Shown: positions 6,253-10,348 of the stretch, one piece after another | Layout of the letters: each line of letters opens with the position of its first letter | Numbering within the stretch: position 1 is the first letter of the stretch | From: Clostridia bacterium | GTDB taxonomy: Bacteria > Bacillota > Clostridia > Christensenellales > UBA1242 | Reading direction: 5' to 3' | Assembly: GCA_017443885.1 (NCBI GenBank) | Contig: JAFSXW010000087.1 | Location: 1 to 10,348 of the forward strand | DNA length: 10,348 nucleotides | Position numbers and translations under genes: made by a program | The notes under the pieces: model-generated | The model's database searches: none | The model's input: only the letters and a program-made list of their open reading frames with translations | Told to the model about the DNA's origin: nothing

Positions 6253-6257
6253 CTCCT
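6253..6257 (-). promoter_or_regulatory. Ribosome binding site deciding the spoIIR start
   Basis: AGGAG lies 7 bases before ATG 6245 and only 4 bases before the overlapping GTG 6248, which favours the ATG. Confidence 0.7.
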
Positions 6258-6293
6258 AAAAAAAATAGTTTCCGCATCTATAAATTTTAAATA

Positions 6294-6324
6294 AAAAAAT
6301 ATGAGAGATTATAACTAATCTCCC
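6294..6324 (-). terminator. Terminator after the SipL-like gene
   Basis: A 9-bp stem with one G-U pair (GGGAGATTA/TAATCTCTC, 6324-6316 with 6311-6303) and a 4-base loop is followed on the minus strand by ATATTTTTTT. It separates the SipL-like gene from spoIIR. Confidence 0.8.
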
Positions 6325-6348
6325 ACACTTTTTGGCGTTTTTTATTTT

Positions 6349-7827
6349 TTAATAATTAAAATTTCCATCTTTGTGCCTGTAAACTAAAATTTTATCCTTA
6401 GGCTTCACTTCGCTTATATCATTTTGCATCATTATATCTTCTGGTCTTGCTTTTAGTTTTTTGCTAATGCTAAACACATCATCATTTTCTTCTGCAATGC
6501 AAGTAATAATAGCACTTTCATCGTTTGTAAGTTCCCCACAGTCTTCAATTCTCGAAACAAACTCTAAATATCTATTTTCCGTTTTTGCCATTGTTATTTC
6601 TAACATGGTTTCAACAATAATTTCATGCCCACCATGAACTTTTGCACTAATCCCAGTTTGTGCAACATTTATAACGCTAGTGTAATCTTCGCCAACGCTA
6701 ACGCTAAATGGCATTGTATTCACCTTAAAAGCAATTTTTCCGCCATCTGCTCTAAACACAAAACCAAGTTCAATTGTGCCACACACACACTTTTCACTAG
6801 CCACATAATTCCACTCTACTAACCTTGTAGGCGTTGCGTAAAGAAGTTCATCAAATTGAGGAAATTCTTCTAAACCAAACGAAAAATTTAATGTTTCTTG
6901 TTTTGTGTTTTGCCCAAGCGTTGTGCTTAGTTCTTCACACGATAACGAAATTTTAGAGTCTCTGTCAAGCAAGTAAGCATCAAGAGAAACCTCAATTTCT
7001 TCTTTTTTATATAAAACTGCATTAGCAAGCGCACCAAGTGTTAAAGATAGCGTTTTTTTATTGTCATTTTCTGTAAAGATATAATCGCATTTAAGCATAT
7101 TAAGCCTAGCATAAACTTCATCACCATCGCTAGCCATAGGCATGCTCACTTCTTGCGCAAAATCCACATTTTTGTTTAACACCAAAGCACCATTTTCTGC
7201 TTGTGCAATTATTTCTAAATAAACAGTTCCAATTAGTGCCACTTTGTCTTGCCCAGCATTAACTGCTTTAAGCACAATGCTAGGGCTCACACTAACCACA
7301 TTTTCAATATCTTCATCAATGCTTAAATCTTCAATAATGTTAAAGCTATCACTAACATTACTGGTGGCATTTTTCACTTCTTTCACTTGTTTTTTGCAAA
7401 CTAAATTTTCATTTTCAACTAAATTAGAAACAACAGTAGGCAAAAGCCCCATGCATTCAATTTCAACTAAACAAGACACAAAAATAGTATCCCCAGAAAT
7501 TTTAAATTCCACATCTTTATTTTTTGCATAAAAACTTAAGCTTTCAAGCTCTTTCACTTCACTTTTATTTTGCCACTCTAGTTGTCCCCTAACGGCTTTC
7601 AGTTCACCTTCTTCGTTTAAATAACAAACACTAACATTTGTTTGCCCATTAAAACTAGCGCTTGGCCCTAAAATATCACTATTGTTTATCTCTGAATAGC
7701 AGTCAACTTTAACAACGCTTTTCACATCTTCCCCATCTATTGCCGAAAATTTCCCCGAAACCGAAAACTCACAAACACTTTCTTCTTTTAGTTTAGATAA
7801 ATTTGTTTGGTTAAATTCAAACGCCAT
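6349..7827 (-). CDS. sipL: SPOCS (DUF3794) and LysM domain protein, SipL-like spore coat morphogenetic factor
   Basis: The product has 492 residues, close to Clostridioides difficile SipL. It has an N-terminal region, then beta-rich SPOCS/DUF3794 repeats (segments such as LVEIECMGLLPTVV, IGTVYLEIIAQAE and CVCGTIELGFVFRADGGKIAF), and a C-terminal LysM (about 443-487, AEENDDVFSISKKLKARPED then VKPKDKILVYRH). There is no signal peptide, as expected for a mother-cell protein. SipL binds the ATPase SpoIVA through its LysM domain, and together they build the coat base layer around the forespore. The start is firm: GGGGAGG lies 5 bases before ATG 7827, whereas the frame extends upstream only to a TTG with no site. 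A sigma-E-like promoter precedes it, matching mother-cell expression. Veg lies upstream. Domain identity is clear; orthology to SipL is inferred from architecture, length and context. Confidence 0.88.
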   Translation of the reverse strand: MAFEFNQTNLSKLKEESVCEFSVSGKFSAIDGEDVKSVVKVDCYSEINNSDILGPSASFNGQTNVSVCYLNEEGELKAVRGQLEWQNKSEVKELESLSFYAKNKDVEFKISGDTIFVSCLVEIECMGLLPTVVSNLVENENLVCKKQVKEVKNATSNVSDSFNIIEDLSIDEDIENVVSVSPSIVLKAVNAGQDKVALIGTVYLEIIAQAENGALVLNKNVDFAQEVSMPMASDGDEVYARLNMLKCDYIFTENDNKKTLSLTLGALANAVLYKKEEIEVSLDAYLLDRDSKISLSCEELSTTLGQNTKQETLNFSFGLEEFPQFDELLYATPTRLVEWNYVASEKCVCGTIELGFVFRADGGKIAFKVNTMPFSVSVGEDYTSVINVAQTGISAKVHGGHEIIVETMLEITMAKTENRYLEFVSRIEDCGELTNDESAIITCIAEENDDVFSISKKLKARPEDIMMQNDISEVKPKDKILVYRHKDGNFNY

Positions 7828-7832
7828 AAAAA

Positions 7833-7839
7833 CCTCCCC
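7833..7839 (-). promoter_or_regulatory. Strong ribosome binding site deciding the SipL-like gene start
   Basis: GGGGAGG with a 5-base TTTTT spacer before ATG 7827. This rules out the longer reading that begins at TTG 7872. Confidence 0.85.
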
Positions 7840-7856
7840 AATTTTGGTCTTGTTAA

Positions 7857-7885
7857 TTTCTATGACGCTCAAACTTTAAATATGC
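7857..7885 (-). promoter_or_regulatory. Sigma-E-like promoter of the SipL-like gene
   Basis: GCATATT (7885-7879) matches the sigma-E -35 consensus KMATATT exactly. After 14 bases comes CATAGAAA (7864-7857), close to the -10 CATAYAHT (two mismatches). Transcription would start about 7850, about 20 bases before the ATG. Sigma-E control is what SipL and SafA genes have in studied spore-formers. Confidence 0.6.
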
Positions 7886-7906
7886 AACTTTTTTTCTTTT
7901 TGCATA
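7881..7906. repeat. Inverted repeat over the -35 region upstream of the SipL-like gene
   Basis: Perfect 7-base arms TATGCAA (7881-7887) and TTGCATA (7900-7906) are separated by 12 T/C-rich bases. In the minus direction no T-tract follows, so it is a poor terminator for veg. It covers the sigma-E-like -35 element and could be an operator or a weak RNA hairpin. Function unknown. Confidence 0.5.
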
Positions 7907-7945
7907 ATTTTTTATTTTTTAGCCATTGATTTTAAAAAGCGTGTA

Positions 7946-8194
7946 TTATTTTTTTGAATTTTTTGTTATTTTCACATCTCCGCATAAAACCTCGTTATAA
8001 CTATAACTAAGCATGTTTTGAGCAATGGGATTATCCACTTTTATTGTAAAAATGCTAGGATAAACATTCACAATTTCTCCCGAAAACTTTTCACTTTTTC
8101 TCCGTCCTTTCGTTATGCTCATCTTCACACTTTCGCCCCTAAGGCTTTTAATTTGCTCGGCTATTTCTTCTAGAGTTATGCCACTTTTTCGCAT
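7946..8194 (-). CDS. veg: Veg family protein
   Basis: The 82-residue product is close to Bacillus Veg (86). An N-terminal helix (ITLEEIAEQIKSLRGESVKM) leads into a small beta barrel with GRRKSEKFSGEIVNVYPSIF and YSYNEVLCGDVKI. The equivalents of the Veg hallmarks are GRRK, YPSVF and the SYSY-V-T segment. Veg is a small cytoplasmic protein that in Bacillus subtilis stimulates biofilm matrix genes by opposing SinR; the same role here is not certain. The start ATG 8194 has AAGGAG at 6 bases. It lies just after the terminator of the zinc-ribbon gene and just before the SipL-like gene; the two need not be one unit, because a separate sigma-E-like promoter lies between them. Confidence 0.93.
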   Translation of the reverse strand: MRKSGITLEEIAEQIKSLRGESVKMSITKGRRKSEKFSGEIVNVYPSIFTIKVDNPIAQNMLSYSYNEVLCGDVKITKNSKK

Positions 8195-8224
8195 AAAAAT
8201 CTCCTTAGCCTAATTTTCCCCATT

Positions 8225-8252
8225 ATTTTAATTTTTAAACAAAAAAAAACAA
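8225..8252 (-). promoter_or_regulatory. Possible sigma-A promoter of veg
   Basis: TTGTTT (8252-8247), a 16-base spacer and TAAAAT (8230-8225). The -35 lies within the right arm and T-tract of the preceding terminator, so the assignment is tentative. Confidence 0.35.
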
Positions 8253-8269
8253 GCCTGCTTTAAGGCTTG
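8241..8269 (-). terminator. Terminator after the zinc-ribbon/acidic gene
   Basis: A perfect 7-bp stem (CAAGCCT/AGGCTTG, 8269-8263 with 8256-8250) with a 6-base loop, followed on the minus strand by nine T residues. Confidence 0.92.
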
Positions 8270-8295
8270 CTCTTTCTATTATATTCTATTGTTAT

Positions 8296-8862
8296 TTAAT
8301 CATCATAATCATCTAAATCTGTGTGAGTATCGTTGTCTAAATCTTCATCGTCATCATCAGAAAGTTCTTCATCTATATCCTCATCATCATCTAGGCTTTC
8401 ATCAAAATCGTCATAATCTTCATCAAAATCTTCGTCTAGATCATCTTTAAAGTCATCATCTAAATCATCTGAAAAATCTTCATCATCTTCATCGTCGTCA
8501 TCAAAGCTATTTTCATCATCTTCAATTTCGCTAAAACTAACAATTTCCACATCATCGTCACTATTGTTAACAGAATCTAAATCTTCTTTATTTTCTTGCC
8601 AAGAGCCTTCATCACTATCTTCTCTTTCGTCATCACCTTCACTAACAACATCATCAAGAGTTCTCTTTTTAGCACAAGAATCACACATGGCTTGATCAAC
8701 ACTAACAGTGTTCACACCACAAATTGGGCAAAGTTCTAAATCTTCACTATACTCATCAGAAAGTTTTAATTCAGATTTACAAACAAGACAATATTCTTCA
8801 TCAACTGGAATATAATTGAGTTCGCATCTAGGGCATTTTTTGTATTTCACTTTATTTTCCAT
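8296..8862 (-). CDS. Double zinc-ribbon protein with a long acidic tail, function unknown
   Basis: The product has 188 residues in two very different parts. Residues 1-66 hold two four-cysteine zinc ribbons: CPRC...CLVC (Cys 10, 13, 25, 28) and CPIC...CDSC (Cys 45, 48, 60, 63). The opening KKCPRCELNYI matches a short zinc-ribbon family I recall from clostridial genomes, without a known function. Residues 70-188 are low-complexity and extremely acidic: in 121-188 I count 47 Asp/Glu among 68 residues, with one Lys and scattered Phe/Tyr/Leu. Such a tail is disordered and could mimic nucleic acid or bind basic proteins or cations. AGGAG lies 7 bases before ATG 8862, and a terminator follows, so it is a one-gene unit. 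The acidic part is coding despite its repetitive GAT/GAA triplets, because the frame is intact and ends in a proper stop. A nucleic-acid-related role is only a guess. Confidence 0.85.
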   Translation of the reverse strand: MENKVKYKKCPRCELNYIPVDEEYCLVCKSELKLSDEYSEDLELCPICGVNTVSVDQAMCDSCAKKRTLDDVVSEGDDEREDSDEGSWQENKEDLDSVNNSDDDVEIVSFSEIEDDENSFDDDDEDDEDFSDDLDDDFKDDLDEDFDEDYDDFDESLDDDEDIDEELSDDDDEDLDNDTHTDLDDYDD

Positions 8863-8939
8863 AAACTTTCTCCTACACTATTATACGCATTATTCAAACA
8901 CTATCGCCACAACTTGCGTAAGCACATAATCGAACATAT

Positions 8940-8966
8940 ATTATACCAAAACTTTTTATTTGTAAA
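8940..8966 (-). promoter_or_regulatory. Likely promoter of the zinc-ribbon/acidic gene
   Basis: A perfect extended -10 (TGG then TATAAT, 8945-8940) has TTTACA (8966-8961) upstream with a short 15-base spacer. It would give a leader of about 70 bases. A second TATAAT at 8885-8880 lies closer, but it lacks a good -35 and would start transcription at the ribosome site itself. Confidence 0.5.
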
Positions 8967-9130
8967 CCTTTTTAATAAACATTTTTAAATTATTTTTAAA
9001 TTTTTTTCCGAAAGCTTTGTTTTTAATTTTTTTGCAGTTAGAATTATGAATTAAACACATTATATTTTTTTTAGTATTGATTTAAGCCAATAAGTTAAAC
9101 AAAGTAATTTTTTAAACACACTTGTTAATA
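8967..9130. other. AT-rich intergenic stretch without visible gene
   Basis: This is part of the 366-bp gap between the zinc-ribbon gene and rubrerythrin. I see A/T homopolymer runs but no reading frame with a ribosome site, no stable hairpin and no repeat. The edges of the gap hold the promoter at 8940-8966 and the rubrerythrin terminator at 9131-9173. Confidence 0.6.
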
Positions 9131-9173
9131 TTTAAAATAAAAAACAAACCCAGCAAAACTCTGGATTTGTTTT
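9131..9173 (-). terminator. Terminator after rubrerythrin
   Basis: A 13-bp stem (9173-9161 with 9153-9141) with one U-G pair and a 7-base loop is followed on the minus strand by TTATTTTAAA, continuing the T-rich right arm. The wobble becomes an A-C mismatch on the other strand, which points to use in the minus direction. It lies about 55 bases after the stop, past an A/T-only stretch. Confidence 0.88.
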
Positions 9174-9228
9174 AAAATATAAACCGTAATTTTTATTTTT
9201 TAATAAATTTAATAAAATTAATTTATTA

Positions 9229-9762
9229 TTAATAATTTTCTTTTCTAACTTCAAAATAGCTTTGTGGATGAGCACAAACAGGGCAAACCATTGGTGCTTT
9301 TTTACCAATAACTAAATGTCCACAATTTCTGCACTCCCACATAGTTTCTTCGCTCTTTTCAAAAACTTTTTGCATCTCAATATTTTTTAAAAGTTTTCTA
9401 AATCTTTCTTCGTGTGCTTTTTCTATTTGAGCAACTGCTCTAAATTTAAATGCAATAGAAGCAAAGCCTTCTTCTTCTGCCACTTTCGCAAAATTTTCAT
9501 ACATATCAGTCCACTCATAATTTTCGCCATTTGCAGCCGCAACTAAATTCTCTGCTGTGCTTTGTAGTTCTCCCAATTCTTTAAACCACATTTTTGCGTG
9601 CTCTTTTTCATTTTCAGCAGTTTTTGTAAATATTTCGCAAATTTGCTCAAATCCTTCTTTTTTAGCAACACTAGCAAAATAAGTGTATTTATTTCTAGCC
9701 TGACTTTCTCCTGCAAATGCAGTTCTTAAATTTTGCTCAGTTCTTGATCCTTTAAGTTCCAT
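9229..9762 (-). CDS. rbr: Rubrerythrin
   Basis: Rubrerythrin is a cytoplasmic non-haem di-iron peroxidase that protects anaerobes by reducing hydrogen peroxide with electrons from NADH-rubredoxin systems. The 177-residue product has both expected domains. The ferritin-like four-helix bundle (1-130) carries iron ligands at Glu 19 (GESQARNKY), Glu 52 and His 55 (ENEKEHAK), the EEEG helix (96-99), and Glu 114 with His 117 (EKAHEER). The C-terminal rubredoxin-like domain binds one iron through Cys 144/147 and Cys 160/163 (WECRNCGHLV, CPVCAHP). The start ATG 9762 has AAGGAG at 7 bases. It is transcribed alone from a near-consensus promoter and ends at a strong hairpin. I see no clear PerR box at the promoter. 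Confidence 0.97.
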   Translation of the reverse strand: MELKGSRTEQNLRTAFAGESQARNKYTYFASVAKKEGFEQICEIFTKTAENEKEHAKMWFKELGELQSTAENLVAAANGENYEWTDMYENFAKVAEEEGFASIAFKFRAVAQIEKAHEERFRKLLKNIEMQKVFEKSEETMWECRNCGHLVIGKKAPMVCPVCAHPQSYFEVRKENY

Positions 9763-9791
9763 TTATTTTCTCCTTTATTAAAATCTATTCA

Positions 9792-9820
9792 ATTATACTA
9801 CTTAAACAAAAACCGGTCAA
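9792..9820 (-). promoter_or_regulatory. Sigma-A promoter of rubrerythrin
   Basis: TTGACC (9820-9815), a 17-base spacer and a perfect TATAAT (9797-9792). The leader would be about 25 bases. No convincing PerR-type palindrome overlaps it. Confidence 0.88.
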
Positions 9821-9856
9821 CTTTTTTAATTTACAAACTTATTTTTTATTTATAAA

Positions 9857-9889
9857 CTTAAAGAAAAACAAGCACTGTTTGCTTGTTTT
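9857..9889 (-). terminator. Terminator of the dus transcript
   Basis: A 9-bp stem (AAAACAAGC/GCTTGTTTT, 9889-9881 with 9873-9865) with a 7-base loop is followed on the minus strand by TCTTTAAGTT. It lies about 100 bases past the dus stop codon, giving an unusually long 3' untranslated region. Confidence 0.8.
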
Positions 9890-9991
9890 CATAAATTTAA
9901 AAGAGTGAGAGCTTACAAAAAAACGCAAAAATTAATAAAAAATATTAAAATTTGCTAGAAAAATTCATGTGTTATGCCTAACATAGCACTT

Positions 9992-10348
9992 TTAATTACT
10001 AAAAAAATCTATTATTGCATCTTTAAGTTTTTTTGTTGATTCTATTTTTAGAAGTTCTATTTTTGCCTTTGCCCCATTATTTTCATTTTTAAGAAAGTGA
10101 ACTAAATGAGCTCGCATTTGGCAAATTGCGTAATGCTCGCTATAATTTTTTTGCATTATTTTAAGCATAGTAAGCAAGGCTTCAAATTTTGAATACTTTG
10201 GTTTACTTCCTAGTATTTCACTAAAAATTTGAGGATTCCCTAGCGCACCTCGCCCAATCATGATGCCATCTGCTTTTGTTTCTTCTAAGCACGCAATTGC
10301 ATCTGCTCTAGCTTTTATATCACCATTTGCAAAAACGGGAATTTTAAC
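9992..10348 (-). CDS. dusB: tRNA-dihydrouridine synthase (DusB family), C-terminal part (5' end outside window)
   Basis: The frame is open to the right edge, so this is the last 118 residues of a gene of about 320 codons; the ATG at 10261 is internal. The visible IPVFANGDI (near the edge) and ADGIMIGRGALGNPQIF are the FMN phosphate-binding signature of the Dus TIM barrel. The helical C-terminal domain follows, with QMRAHLVHFLKNENNGAKAK, which contacts tRNA. The enzyme reduces specific uridines in the tRNA D-loop to dihydrouridine using FMN and NADPH. The catalytic cysteine lies outside the window. DusB is favoured as the usual single Firmicutes type, but the subfamily cannot be settled from this fragment. 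A terminator at 9857-9889 ends the transcript before the rubrerythrin promoter. Confidence 0.94.
   Translation of the reverse strand, partial: VKIPVFANGDIKARADAIACLEETKADGIMIGRGALGNPQIFSEILGSKPKYSKFEALLTMLKIMQKNYSEHYAICQMRAHLVHFLKNENNGAKAKIELLKIESTKKLKDAIIDFFSN

Noticed and set aside
6265..6276. Sigma-F promoter of spoIIR
   Set aside because: GGAAACTATT only partly fits the -10 and no -35 could be found at the right distance, so it was not listed as a feature.
7828..7872. Longer SipL-like protein starting at TTG 7872
   Set aside because: The extension contains the GGGGAGG site that serves ATG 7827 and overlaps the predicted -10 region.
8300..8560. CAT/TCATCA-rich stretch as a microsatellite or CRISPR-like repeat
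   Set aside because: On the minus strand it is an unbroken coding frame for Asp/Glu, the units are irregular, and there are no equal-length spacers.
8880..8885. TATAAT close to the zinc-ribbon gene as its promoter
   Set aside because: No acceptable -35 at 16-18 bases, and transcription would begin within the ribosome binding site; the upstream extended -10 promoter is better.
9174..9228. A/T-only hairpin just after rubrerythrin
   Set aside because: The stem contains only A-T pairs and has no T-tract; the strong terminator at 9131-9173 explains termination.

Overview
This is an AT-rich window from what looks like an anaerobic, endospore-forming Firmicute of the clostridial type. The evidence is four sporulation genes (spmA, spmB, spoIIR and a SipL-like SPOCS/LysM gene), a rubrerythrin, a bacterial-type ferredoxin, Veg, and the Firmicutes gene order holB-ricT-(ferredoxin)-trmN6. 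TGA acts as a stop (end of spmA), so the standard bacterial code applies. Near-consensus sigma-A promoters and hairpin/T-tract terminators can be read by eye for most units. The species cannot be named from this sequence alone.

Layout. At the left edge the spmA 3' end and spmB run on the + strand with a 4-bp overlap. They meet head-on a minus-strand operon, holB-ricT-ferredoxin-trmN6 (3549 to 896), and the two 3' ends overlap by 8 bp. The only good terminator for that operon lies inside the spmB coding sequence, in antisense. Upstream, greA (minus) is a single-gene unit with a perfect consensus promoter and its own terminator. A small uncharacterised gene (4264-4527, +) is transcribed divergently from greA. 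It shares a convergent bidirectional terminator with a minus-strand gene at 4566-5609.

The gene at 4566-5609 appears to be a degenerate Rho: a Rho N-terminal domain, an RNA-binding OB-like domain and a RecA-like domain with damaged Walker A and catalytic motifs, ending before the arginine-finger region. I consider it the most unusual gene here. Then, all on the minus strand, come spoIIR, the SipL-like gene with a sigma-E-like promoter, veg, an acidic-tailed double zinc-ribbon protein, rubrerythrin, and the 3' part of a DusB-type tRNA-dihydrouridine synthase that runs off the right edge.

How they fit together. SpmA/B (core dehydration), SpoIIR (forespore-to-mother-cell signal that activates sigma-E) and the SipL-like protein (coat assembly with SpoIVA) act at successive stages of spore formation. 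HolB (clamp loader), GreA (transcript cleavage), RicT (RNA processing and phosphorelay) and the two tRNA-modifying enzymes are housekeeping information-processing genes. Rubrerythrin fits an oxygen-sensitive anaerobe. No mobile element, CRISPR array, rRNA or tRNA gene was seen. The only gene-free stretch longer than 300 bp is 8863-9228.
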